From Schizochytrium sp. TIO01 (taxonomy: Eukaryota > Sar > Bigyra > Thraustochytrida > Thraustochytriidae): a stretch of 64,000 bases of DNA. The notes below the pieces were generated by a model. It was not told the origin of the DNA, did not search any database, and saw only the letters and a program-made list of their open reading frames with translations. The stretch lies in the NCBI GenBank assembly GCA_004764695.1, contig SMSO01000035.1:3229040-3293039 (forward strand), written 5' to 3'. Each line of letters starts with the position of its first letter. The first letter of the stretch is position 1. Both the position numbers and the translations under genes were made by a program. This document shows positions 13,381-23,410 of the stretch, in pieces.

Positions 13381-15285
13381 TTAGCTGCTGTTAAGCTTCT
13401 CGCGAGCAGCCTTGAGCTTTGCCTGTGCAGCTTGGTGGAGTTTTGACACTTTTTCCACTTGTTCTCTGAATCGCTTTTGCAAAATAACGTTCTTGGCCTT
13501 CTTCATCTTAAGAGTAGCTTGATCCAGCATCAACTTTGTCTTCCGCACCTCGCGCTCCAAGTTGCGGATCTCTGCCATGGCAGGGTCCTCATCTCCACCA
13601 GGAGGTGGTGATGGCATCGGACCTGGAGTGCCTCCAGGGGTAGCACCCGGGGTGCCTCCAGGAGTTACACCAGGCGTAAAGGAGGGCGAAGCCGACGGCA
13701 TTGCTGGCGGCGGAGATGGCGAAGGTTGTGGGGGTGAGGGTGAAGGAGTTGGCATATTTGGGCTTGGGGCGGGACCAGATGTTGATGAAGATGATGAAGA
13801 CGATGAACCCATGGCTCCTGGCGGCGATGGAGATGGATTTACACTTGAAGCAGGTGTCATGCGCGCCGCTGCAATGGCACTTGCAAGAGCACCTGTTGGT
13901 CCAGTGTTTGGCTTTGCGGGTTCTGGATTGTGAGCAGGTGCTGGGGATCCAGCTGGAGTCGCAGCAGCTGCTGGAGAAGGGACTGCAGGAGCTTGGGGTG
14001 GCGGTGTAGAAGCGCCCGGAGGCGTTGCGGCGGGTTTGGGTGGCGGGGGTGTTTTTGTAGTGGGTTTGGGGTTTGTTGAGGGAGGGGGTGGGGGGGGAGG
14101 GGGTGCCGCTGGCGATGGTGTCGAAGTATTTGGCGTTGAAGTTGCAGGTTTCGGCGGGGCAGCCCTCGCATTGGCAGTCAGAGCACCAAGAGTGCCAGAT
14201 GATTTCTTCTTCTTTGCACCGATGATGTCGCTCATATCGACCATCTTGATCGAGGGTCTCTCATTACGAGAGGGCGCAGCTGGTGCTGGAGTGTTGCTGG
14301 TATTTGAGCTGGGCATCGCAGTTGCGGATGCTGGTTTGTCATTCGCAGTGTTTTTATTAGAGTTGGACGTATTTGCATCTGCATCTGCGTTCGCGGCAAG
14401 GGTCTTGGCCACGAGTGCCGGGTCAATATTTAGCTTTTTGAGTTGGTTGGAGAAGTTGGCATACGCAAGATCATAAGCCTGACGCGAATCTGTGAGAAAG
14501 TTATCTAGACCTTGCTTAATAATCGTACGATCATCCCAGTACTGCATGTACGGCTCCATGTCGATCAGTTCATCATACTGAAGCACTGTGGTCTTGTCTT
14601 CCGAAAGTTTGTCCTGTTACCAGCCATCCCATCCAAACGAGAGAGAGAGAGAGAGAGAGTACATCAAATGCACCCGTCACAAAGTAATAAAACGACGCAT
14701 TAGTCTCCATCCAAATCGATCTTCTTGCGAATTGACAAGTTGCTTCATTCATGAATACAACTGATTTTTGCCTCCCAGACACTTTGAACTTACCACGATC
14801 TTGTGCAGCTGCTGATCCATCCTGCCAATGAGTCTCTTACGGTCATCAATGTCCTCAGGAAGACCATTCTTCACGGCTCTGTCCATACGCTTAAACCTCT
14901 GAGATCTTGCCTGTTTCATAGGCGGCGTGAGCCCATCGTCCATAAGGTACGCTACTTCGGGCCTTGGTTTGGAGCCAACCTTGACATTCTGAACCTCAAC
15001 GACCTGCGAGATGTCGGAGGACTTGTAGTACACGTATGAGTCCTTGGTCTTCTCGGTTTCCACAACCGTCGGAAGGTCTCTGAGCGTGGCGTAGTAGGTG
15101 TCCTCCCCGATCTTGAAAAGCAGATCGCGCGGTTTTTCGCCGCTCTCCACGGAGATGTTGATCTTCTCGCCAAGGCCTTCGGGCCGGCTTACCACGGCCT
15201 GCACGCGCTCAGAGAGCTCCGGCGGCACGCGGAGGATTACATGCTCCTCCAGGAGGCCCTTGCTCCCATCCATCATGCGGCTCAT
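13381..15285 (-). CDS. TAF7: TFIID subunit TAF7 (TAFII55), two exons
   Basis: TFIID subunit TAF7, which contacts TAF1 and regulates its activity. Exon 1 is 15285-14794 (164 codons). It carries the TAFII55 N-terminal domain (about residues 13-160: HVILRVPPEL, a beta-rich core with DLPTVVET and KSSDISQV, then a basic helix). A 180-nt phase-0 intron (14793-14614, GTAAGT...AACAG) follows and contains a GA microsatellite. Exon 2 (14613-13381) continues in frame with DKLSEDKTTVLQYDEL. The joined protein is 574 residues, clearly longer than human TAF7 (349). The extra length is a low-complexity Pro/Ala/Ser/Gly-rich linker (about residues 290-495). The C-terminus returns to a charged coiled coil (IRNLEREVRKTKLMLDQA), the usual TAF7 ending. 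Read alone, exon 2 opens only from a GTG, another sign that it is spliced. Confidence 0.88.
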
Positions 15286-15906
15286 TGTGGGCGGGATGCA
15301 GCGGCTCAGGTCAAGGAGTTGTTAACGAGCACCACAGCAGTTCAAGGTTTGCTTTTTTTGCTTTTTTCGTTCCTTTTGTTTATTTATTTATTTATTTATT
15401 TATTTATAAGTTTTCTCCTTTTCAAGGCATTTCTTTTCTATCTCTTTTTATTTTCCTTCATCGTGACAACAATCTCCCAAGAGAATGCATCAGTTTTTTA
15501 AGGAGCTGAGCAGTGCTCAGGGAACCAGAAGAGATCGTTCAAGGCTATTGGGCTGCAGACCATGCAGGTAGTGAGTGAAGAAGAAGAAGGATCATGTCGC
15601 GCTCTCATTTGAATACGAACAAGAAACGAAAAAAAACTATTCTAGAGCTACTATACTTCACTTGTGATACGAATAACTTAGTGCGTTGTTTACCGTAGAA
15701 TGTGTTGTTTATCTAAACCTGTTTTTTCCCATATGTATCTAAAGAAGACTTCTTTTTTTAAATTGAAAAAGATGTTGTAGATGAGGAGAACTGTGTTGGA
15801 TTATTGTGTGATTTCGAGGACAACTTGCGAAGCACTACGAGAAAAGCCCATGATCATAATTATAGATGGTAAAATAATATATTATTACAATGCACAGTTT
15901 AGTGAT
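15286..15906. other. Spacer between TAF7 and ecdysoneless genes
   Basis: About 620 bp between two minus-strand genes, presumably the promoter of TAF7 and the 3' flank of the ecdysoneless homologue. A TTTA microsatellite lies at 15379-15408 and AT-rich sequence near 15850-15895. No gene was seen. Confidence 0.6.
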
Positions 15907-17718
15907 CTACTGTTTGAATGACTTATCAAGATGAGCAACAAAGCTTGAAGTCGGGCCTGCTGTACTTCCTTCGCTCACGAGTGATGCGACCAAGTTCTCC
16001 ACCAGGTTCATATCCACGTCCATCGGGCGAAGACCCTCTCCGCCAAATGTTGAAGTAAGATTCTTTTCCGCGGAAAGCTCAGCTTCAAGTAGTTCGTCGG
16101 CTACCTCGTCAAGAAGGTGGTCTTCATCTTCGTCTTCTTCTAATAGGCTTCCAACACTCCCGGATGAATTCTCTGCATCTTCGAAAGGCAGAGTCGCATC
16201 CCTAGCTGTTTCAAGACCCTTGAGCACATTCAAAAGCTCACCTACGTTAAAATTAAAGGGTTCGCTCATCTCTTCTTTCCCATTGCTGACTTCATCTTCA
16301 TCTTCATCTTCGTCTTCTCCATCACTATCTTCCGAGTCTGACGACAACGCATCAATGCCTTCAAAGCCTGACTCAGTTTTGAAGAAAGACTCGACCTCTT
16401 TGATAAGTGCTTCAGCATCCTCAATAGTAGACTCCTCAGGTTTTCCAATAAATTTTAACATACTTTCAGAAACCTGGCCAAGCATTGATGATGGGCCGGC
16501 AGCAGGAGTCCGCATGACATCTGCGTCGTCCTCTGGAGGAGGGGTTGAAGGGATTTTTAATGGAAGATTACCGGTAACCGCATCTTGAAAGAACCTTTGA
16601 ATTGTCTCCTGGTCACAAATTAAGGAGGAGGTGTATCGAGACAGGGGTTCATCTGCATTTAGGTTAAGTTCACTCAAGGGTTCACATGGCCGAGGAATCA
16701 GATTTTTGGTTGAAGATTTTGTAGACAGCTTTGTTTGCAAGAGCTCCAGACCTTTGGCAAGAACAAAACCACGAAACAGAGCTTGTTGTCGACGGGACTG
16801 ACTAACTCCTTTGCATGAAGCTTCATCCCACTCTGGTGCTAAGGCGTTCACTTGATCCTGAAACATAGTTTCGTACTGTCCCAAAGTAGAATAACCATCC
16901 ACAGAAAGTTTGATCTGTTTCAGAAACACCTTTGATGACGGCTCAAATCGATTGATTTCACGTCGTCTTGTACGCAAGTCTGTCACATCTGCATGTCGGA
17001 GAGCATGTGCAGCAAGGATAAGTAACATTGGGCTTGCTGTCGCGATACGAGCTACAGTCTCAGACATTGCAATTGCAAATCGGTGCGGCTGTTGATAGTG
17101 TTTGGGCCCAGATACGCCAAATCCCTCGCGTTCAAGTTCACTCTCAACTCGCTCCCCTGCCTGTGTGGGCTTGCTGTCATCAAGAACAGCTTCTCGACAC
17201 GCTTGCCATTTCGAACCAAATGGCATACATTTAGGCGACACGATGTGCAGCATGCCACGGAAAAGATAGGCCCTGCCTGGAATCGTATCCTCTTCGACCC
17301 ATCGGGGCAAAGCTTCGGCGGCTTGAATAGGCAAAGTCTCCCCAAAGCGGTCTCGCATCGTGGCAAGACAAGCCCCAGGGAAAAGGCGGGTAATCTCGCG
17401 CAGCACAAATGCAATGAAAGCCTCGTCCATGCTATTGCATACCTGCGTTGACCCCTTGAGACATCTATCTTTGAGATCTACCTCAAGCCAGAAAGGCTCA
17501 AATGTGAAAGCATGCTGTTCGAGGATCGGAGCAACACTCTCCAGCACCTGCAGTCGAGCTGTCTCCAACCAAGCCCATGTCGCATTCTGATTCCCTGCAA
17601 CACCACTTTTTGAACCCAAAGAAGACTTACTAGAACCAGACTCACGAGGAGACTCGAGTGTACCTACCACGAATACCTCATAAGTCACGGCTCCACACAC
17701 GTCCTCCTCCGAGAACAT
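15907..17718 (-). CDS. ECD: Ecdysoneless (ECD/SGT1) family protein
   Basis: 603-residue intronless frame starting at an ATG (17718-17716); human ECD is 644 residues. In animals ECD binds PRPF8 and the R2TP/HSP90 machinery and supports splicing and cell-cycle progression. The N-terminal half matches the family: an early Tyr-Glu-Val-Phe strand, a WLEV strand (FEPFWLEVDL), DEAFIAFVLREITRLFP, and the signature run EALPRWVEED...GRAYLFRGMLHIV at about residues 134-162. The C-terminal half is acidic and low-complexity (Asp/Glu runs around 470-560), also usual for the family, and ends in a conserved-looking MDVDMNLVENLVAS segment. The presence of RUVBL1 nearby is interesting because both touch the R2TP system, but the genes are in opposite orientations and the proximity may be chance. 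Confidence 0.85.
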   Translation of the reverse strand: MFSEEDVCGAVTYEVFVVGTLESPRESGSSKSSLGSKSGVAGNQNATWAWLETARLQVLESVAPILEQHAFTFEPFWLEVDLKDRCLKGSTQVCNSMDEAFIAFVLREITRLFPGACLATMRDRFGETLPIQAAEALPRWVEEDTIPGRAYLFRGMLHIVSPKCMPFGSKWQACREAVLDDSKPTQAGERVESELEREGFGVSGPKHYQQPHRFAIAMSETVARIATASPMLLILAAHALRHADVTDLRTRRREINRFEPSSKVFLKQIKLSVDGYSTLGQYETMFQDQVNALAPEWDEASCKGVSQSRRQQALFRGFVLAKGLELLQTKLSTKSSTKNLIPRPCEPLSELNLNADEPLSRYTSSLICDQETIQRFFQDAVTGNLPLKIPSTPPPEDDADVMRTPAAGPSSMLGQVSESMLKFIGKPEESTIEDAEALIKEVESFFKTESGFEGIDALSSDSEDSDGEDEDEDEDEVSNGKEEMSEPFNFNVGELLNVLKGLETARDATLPFEDAENSSGSVGSLLEEDEDEDHLLDEVADELLEAELSAEKNLTSTFGGEGLRPMDVDMNLVENLVASLVSEGSTAGPTSSFVAHLDKSFKQ

Positions 17719-18835
17719 GGCTTCGGGATAGATGGTTTTTGCTTTTTTTTAAGGCCCTCAGGGCTTCGGCGGAAACTTTCAAGAATAACATGAAGGGTAA
17801 CGATATGTTCCAGAAGTTCCTATGAACAAATTCGTTTCGCCATGACAGTGAACGCCGTGAAACCATGTGCACGGAGCAGACCTAGTCATCTTGAACTACA
17901 TTATGGGCATCAAAGAGCGAGATGCTACCGCTAGTGCATGGCGGAGCCGCCTTTACATTAAATTGTTTCACTAACGTTTGCCACACAACGGTCTTTCTCC
18001 CAAGCTCCCAAGTCTATGTTTCGAATACCACACAGTCTTCGAAGGTGGTCTTTCTCGGGAGCGGCCAACTCCAAATTAGGCGGCTCTTGCATCGTGTGTG
18101 TACCTAAACTAAGATGAAACTCATGATTAGGCTGTCCATCTCAAGACCTAAATCCTAACCTCCCTCTTGGTGTTGCGTTTTACATTGTATAGAACATGGG
18201 AGGGAAGATGCTTGTTTTGATTTGAGATTGACTTGATCCTCTGCATGAAACTTTTTATTGACTTTCAGTACCAATGCGGTGGACCTTTCTCAATGCTTGT
18301 CAATGATTACTACACGAAGTCTATCAAACCAATAAAACGCAGTTCCTTGTGCCAACTCTACCGAGTTTCTCTATATATTGCTACTGGCACCACGGTTGCA
18401 GTGTATTGCGAAACTATGCGGATGCAGAAGCAAGCTCATACTCAACACCAATCAAGAATACAGTAACGAGCAACTAAATACTGACCATGAGCTGAGAGAA
18501 CACCTTGCACGAACTCGTAATTGCTTTTGCGTGGAAACTGAACCTTCGTCCCATTTGTAACGCTGTGGCTTATTGTTAGGTAAAGCCAACACAGATCCGG
18601 TTGAACATAAAGGGGTGTGTACCGGAAGTAAGCTGTCACGAACGACTTCGAAGTACCATGATGATAGTGATATATTCAATAAGGCTCAAAGAGGAACGAA
18701 GTTTGTGGTTTCTAAAATGTGCTCATGCTTATGTTAAACAAGCTGATACTTAGTGGTGAAGTCCTGCAAAGATCGCGTGCTGATTTTCTTCGTGCAAACG
18801 GCCTTCGATGGTCCTAGTGAGAGATCAAAGGTGAA
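17719..18835. other. Divergent 1.1 kb intergenic region
   Basis: Lies between the 5' ends of the ecdysoneless homologue (minus) and the F5/8C protein (plus), so it should contain both promoters. A T-run is at about 17742-17750. No gene, RNA or repeat was recognised. Confidence 0.6.
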
Positions 18836-21800
18836 ATGCCTCAGGAGGAGGACGACATAGATGACACCTCTCGCCTTGTCAGCGCAGTAGACTCCACACG
18901 AGTTCGAGTTCTTAGCGAGGTGACACCACGGATACCATGGCCACGCACAGAGCATGTAGATTTCGATGAATTAGTGCGAAGACGCAGACGGCGTGGAGAG
19001 GAACTGCGTATGGCTGACGCACTATGGGACCGCGGACCAGAAGTTCGTGCGCTCGTACAGCTTACAGCAGAAAAGCGAGGTTTGATCGAAGAAGTTCTCT
19101 TAGACGTAGCGGCCGCTACTACACGCTTTGAGAGTGTTTTGGAAACCCTTGAAAATCAAGAGATTGATCTCGTGAACATCCTTTCAGAGTATCTTGGCCT
19201 ACTCTTGATTTTCATTGAGACCCAAGACCAAGAAATACGTGAATCACCAAAGGATTTTCTTTTACAGAACTTTTCTTCGGAATGGTCAGGGATTCTCTCT
19301 GTTGAAAAGGTTACAACAAACACGCTACGTGTTGAGGCCATATGTGCATTCATCGCCACAGCCTGCATACAGGGCTACATGGCAAGATTTACAGTTGATA
19401 GTATTCTTAATAAGATGAATGTGGAGTTTATTGCCCAGAAAGATATGGACAACGCACTTATTGCAGCAACTAAACTATATCGTCAAGGTGCAGGGATCGC
19501 ACACCAAGCAAGAACCTGGGCTACTGAGCAAGAAATAAACTTTGTAATGGGCATCGGTGCTGTACAAGATATCTGCAAAGAGCTTGCAGATAATTTTTTG
19601 ATTTGCGCACAAACTCTCTGTGCAGGAACTTTCGCATGCAAAAGCCAAATCAAGGACTTAAAAATGGCAGCATTGCTTTGTGAAACAGCTGCAATGACAA
19701 TCTCGCATCGTAATTTGCGACTGTCAAAACGAGAACGCTATAGGAATGGATTCCCGAAGGATGCAAGCGCAGTTCTCCTTGGGTTTTATTACTTATATCT
19801 AGCAGAGGCAGCTGTTCTTGAACACCGACGAGGCCCATGGAGTATATATCTTTGGCTGAATGCCCTTTGCTTTCGTCAAGCTACCTCAAAGCATAGTACA
19901 TGGCTACACCTACAACCACTTATCAAATCTGAAGACCATATAAAGCAAATGTCCAGAGATCTTCCTGATGATGCGTTCACGTGGAGACATCGATGGCACG
20001 ATCGAATCTTAGGTATCGTTGTGTCCATTATCGACGAACCTGTAGGAAACCTTGTAGTGGAAGCTGTTCCATTAGAGCTTCGACTCTCAGATCGCAAGGC
20101 TGATATTTCAGAACGGAAAAAGGTCGTCGAGGTACAACAGCTAGCAAAAAAATCGATAATACGGCACTACGCTACCGTAGCACACGCTCGCGATGTGTCG
20201 CAGACACGTCAAACTTTGGCTGTAGAACCGTGGAAGTACGGCATTGAGCGTTTACGCGCGTGCCATCACCGTTTGGAATTTGATGATGATGACTATGATG
20301 GTGATGATGATATTAATGATGAAGCTGGTAATAATGCGGAAGATATTGACGAAGAAATACTCAGAACGAGGCAAGAAGAAACCATCGTGAAATCTCCAGT
20401 CACACCTTCAAAAAGGAAAAGCTCTTTACACAAGAACGGGCATCGTCGACATATATCTTTTGTTCAAGGTCAGGGCGCACGTTGCAAGCCAGTACCTATG
20501 ATGGAAGAAAACATCAATCAACGATCATCTTCGCTGATTGGTTTGAGACTCGATGACGATAAACAAGAGAATGAAGAAAGTGAGGACGAGGACTACAACA
20601 CATCAAGCCCTGAACCTCGTCTTCCGGCAGCGTCATATATTCATTACGATGCATTTACTGGTGCCAGAGAAAGAGTCTTTGCAGGGAAGTCTCCTTTCCG
20701 ACCAAAATCTTCACATGAAATAGAGAAGCTTATCAAGGAACGAAGCAAAGTTCCCTGTGGATTATGTGAACATGAATACCCCGTAGATCAACTTATTTCA
20801 TGTGCCACAAAACGTGGAATCAGCAAGATTAAGACAATGTGGGGTGCTTTCCAGAAAGACTCCAAAGTACGAGCTCACGCACTTGTTCACACCTCTACAA
20901 AAGTATGTGTATTCTGTGAACAGTTTTTTACGGTTCCCTTTGAAATGCTAAAACCTCCTCACCGTGTAGAAAAAACTGTTTTGCGGCCTACTGAGACTCA
21001 GCAAGATCGTGACATTGAAACCATGATTTTAGAATCTATCCAGTCAATGAATGAGGATAACTTCCAGCATCTGAGTGCTGACCAGCGGCAAGGAATTTTT
21101 TCTGGGACCTCTGCTCTTTCTAAACTTCCATCTGATGCTATAAACCTCGCTGTGAATCGATTTGCTTCACAAAGTAGCACTCATGACAAGAAGTATTGTG
21201 CCCTCAATGCCGTCGACGACAACCTTTTTGGTGCTCCAGCAAAAACAGCAAAACAGACTGAGCCGTGGTGGCAACTTGACCTGGGTGTTCTTGCGAACAT
21301 TCACTCCATCCGTCTCTGGACAGGAGAGCAACGCCTTCGTGCTCGTATTGTTCATGTATTGATTGCTCGTACGAGCTTCAGCGAGAAACGTACACTGTCG
21401 CAAGCTGTCGAACATGCTCACGCTCACTATAGATTTGCGTTTTCAAGCCGTGTCTTAGAATGGTGCCCTCAGTTACGCGGGCGTTTTGTACGTGTACAAC
21501 TAGAGGCTATTGATGAACAGCTTTCTTTGGTTCAATGCCAGGTGTTTGGGCAACGAGTGATGGAACAAGCGCCAATTGCAACCAGCACGCAAGTTTCTCC
21601 CTTGAACAAACGTCCATCGTTAACAAAGTCTCACACGAGTGCGCCCATGCAAGAACTATCTTCTCAGGAGCGAGTCGAAGCCCATCTGAAGCATTTTCGA
21701 TTTAACATAGAAAATTATCCACGCCTGAAGAAGCCTGACTTTACACGAGTATGTATGCTTATACACATACCTGGGAGCAAGAGCTCAAAAGCTAAGAAGA

Positions 21801-23185
21801 CTGAAGCTGGTTCCTATAGTGCCTGGGCAGAAAGTGATGTGGAATCACTTTTACAGGACTGCAAGACAGGGTATCAAGACGAAGCAGTGTTTGAAGAATT
21901 TCTAAAAGCTCTTGAGGAGACGGTTCATGACAAGATCCAGGCGCACTTATCGTCCCTTGATTCGTTACAGGATATGCGTGGGCTTGCTCTTCGAGACCGC
22001 CACAGATCTTCATTAGGAACTGCCGATAGTGGTATGCTGGCAACATGGCAATTCGAGCAGCTTCTCAAATGCTTCACACAACTTCTTACTCCAAGGCTTC
22101 GAGACAATATCCGTTCCCCACAGGCTAAGATTGAAAGTGAACGTGTCGCAGAACTGTTTCGCGTAGGAAAACCGGGATATCAGTTTGCCAAGGATTGCAC
22201 ACTTACCTCGAATGCAGCAAATTCTGGCAAACTCTGCATAGCCAGTGGTCTTCTGGCTAAAATCGAGGCAGTCACAACAAAGGGGCTTGATTGGTCTGGT
22301 TTTCTCCTGTTTGCATTATGCTGGGAACAACTGATGCAAGCTCAACGTATGGCCTTGCGAGATACAACTCCCTCTGCAACTTGTAACACAAATCCCCTAC
22401 AGCGACCTCAAAGTGCTCCAGCAATTCGCACACGCAATCATGTCTTACATGATGATAACAGTTTCAATGCTAATCTTCTCCGGGATTCCAAGTCTCCTAA
22501 ATCACATCGGCAGGGGAAGCTTCGGTTACCTTCACGCCTGGCTCCTCTTGCTCCACGTGAAGATGCTTGTGCTGTCTGCGGTTTCGAATACAAGCTTGAG
22601 AACCTTACTGAAACTCTGACTCCAGATGAGGCGCGCGAAAAACTGAGTGAATGGCGGCACATAAAGAACTTAGATTCAATCGGAATCGACAAGTCAAATG
22701 TCACGGAGTTAGCGTGCCGCGTCTCCCAGTCTCGTGAGATCAGGGTATGCTCAGTTTGCGCTTTACATTTTAATGTACCAGAAGGAAAGCTCGCTCAACA
22801 AATTCACTCTCGATATGCTGCATTGCGGCATATTGAAGAAGACCCAATGGAAGCATGCCTCGAGCGTCTTGGAATTAAAAATCATGAGCTCCGGACTGTT
22901 CGACAGCTGTGCAGATCTGTGGGGATTTCGCTTATCAAAGCTCAGACACGAATTAGACACTGGCGTGATCTCAATCGTGTCAGTAAGCTAGCATCTGTGG
23001 CATCGTTACGGCTTCAGTGGTGGTGGAGAAGTGTTCGCCTTCGTTGGGCACGAGCTCCGCGCCCTCCCCCTACACTCTCTTGTGAAAAGCAGATGGAACT
23101 TACAATGGAGGAAATGGAGAATCTTCTTGCTGAACAAATGCATGATGAACATAATCGCCGATATCGAGCGTGGCGAAATATGTGA
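18836..23185 (+). CDS. 1449-residue protein with F5/8-type C domain and two paired-CxxC modules
   Basis: A single intronless frame from ATG 18836. Residues 1-440 are helical and lack recognisable motifs. An acidic Asp-rich stretch (about 480-500) and a disordered Ser/basic segment follow. A cysteine module lies at about 641-693 (CGLC...CVFC). Residues about 768-905 form a discoidin/F5/8-type C (galactose-binding-like) domain: NLAVNRFASQSST, AVDDN, PWWQLDLG, SIRLWT and the closing VRVQLE strand. A second, related cysteine module is at about 1244-1307 (CAVC...CSVC). A Trp/Arg-rich, IQ-like helix (LQWWWRSVRLRW) lies near the C-terminus. No signal peptide is visible, so the discoidin domain is probably intracellular, as in several ciliary proteins. 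I do not recognise the full architecture; a cytoskeletal or flagellar role is only a guess from the neighbouring SHIPPO and NPHP3-like genes. Confidence 0.8.
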   Translation: MPQEEDDIDDTSRLVSAVDSTRVRVLSEVTPRIPWPRTEHVDFDELVRRRRRRGEELRMADALWDRGPEVRALVQLTAEKRGLIEEVLLDVAAATTRFESVLETLENQEIDLVNILSEYLGLLLIFIETQDQEIRESPKDFLLQNFSSEWSGILSVEKVTTNTLRVEAICAFIATACIQGYMARFTVDSILNKMNVEFIAQKDMDNALIAATKLYRQGAGIAHQARTWATEQEINFVMGIGAVQDICKELADNFLICAQTLCAGTFACKSQIKDLKMAALLCETAAMTISHRNLRLSKRERYRNGFPKDASAVLLGFYYLYLAEAAVLEHRRGPWSIYLWLNALCFRQATSKHSTWLHLQPLIKSEDHIKQMSRDLPDDAFTWRHRWHDRILGIVVSIIDEPVGNLVVEAVPLELRLSDRKADISERKKVVEVQQLAKKSIIRHYATVAHARDVSQTRQTLAVEPWKYGIERLRACHHRLEFDDDDYDGDDDINDEAGNNAEDIDEEILRTRQEETIVKSPVTPSKRKSSLHKNGHRRHISFVQGQGARCKPVPMMEENINQRSSSLIGLRLDDDKQENEESEDEDYNTSSPEPRLPAASYIHYDAFTGARERVFAGKSPFRPKSSHEIEKLIKERSKVPCGLCEHEYPVDQLISCATKRGISKIKTMWGAFQKDSKVRAHALVHTSTKVCVFCEQFFTVPFEMLKPPHRVEKTVLRPTETQQDRDIETMILESIQSMNEDNFQHLSADQRQGIFSGTSALSKLPSDAINLAVNRFASQSSTHDKKYCALNAVDDNLFGAPAKTAKQTEPWWQLDLGVLANIHSIRLWTGEQRLRARIVHVLIARTSFSEKRTLSQAVEHAHAHYRFAFSSRVLEWCPQLRGRFVRVQLEAIDEQLSLVQCQVFGQRVMEQAPIATSTQVSPLNKRPSLTKSHTSAPMQELSSQERVEAHLKHFRFNIENYPRLKKPDFTRVCMLIHIPGSKSSKAKKTEAGSYSAWAESDVESLLQDCKTGYQDEAVFEEFLKALEETVHDKIQAHLSSLDSLQDMRGLALRDRHRSSLGTADSGMLATWQFEQLLKCFTQLLTPRLRDNIRSPQAKIESERVAELFRVGKPGYQFAKDCTLTSNAANSGKLCIASGLLAKIEAVTTKGLDWSGFLLFALCWEQLMQAQRMALRDTTPSATCNTNPLQRPQSAPAIRTRNHVLHDDNSFNANLLRDSKSPKSHRQGKLRLPSRLAPLAPREDACAVCGFEYKLENLTETLTPDEAREKLSEWRHIKNLDSIGIDKSNVTELACRVSQSREIRVCSVCALHFNVPEGKLAQQIHSRYAALRHIEEDPMEACLERLGIKNHELRTVRQLCRSVGISLIKAQTRIRHWRDLNRVSKLASVASLRLQWWWRSVRLRWARAPRPPPTLSCEKQMELTMEEMENLLAEQMHDEHNRRYRAWRNM

Positions 23186-23410
23186 AGTACACATTTTGTG
23201 AAACTCGAATGAATACAGCACCACCAGAATGATTATCTTTTTCTGCTTTCTGTTTTATAGTCTAAACATTTAAGTTTCATAAATTTGCCAAAGTTACCAT
23301 CTTGTAGGTTCAAGCGTGCAAACGGTATAAGTATGTCGCATTGCAAATGCTAATGAAAATAAAAGTATTTATGGTAAAAGTGAAAAAATGTGTTTACGAT
23401 AATGGATGGA

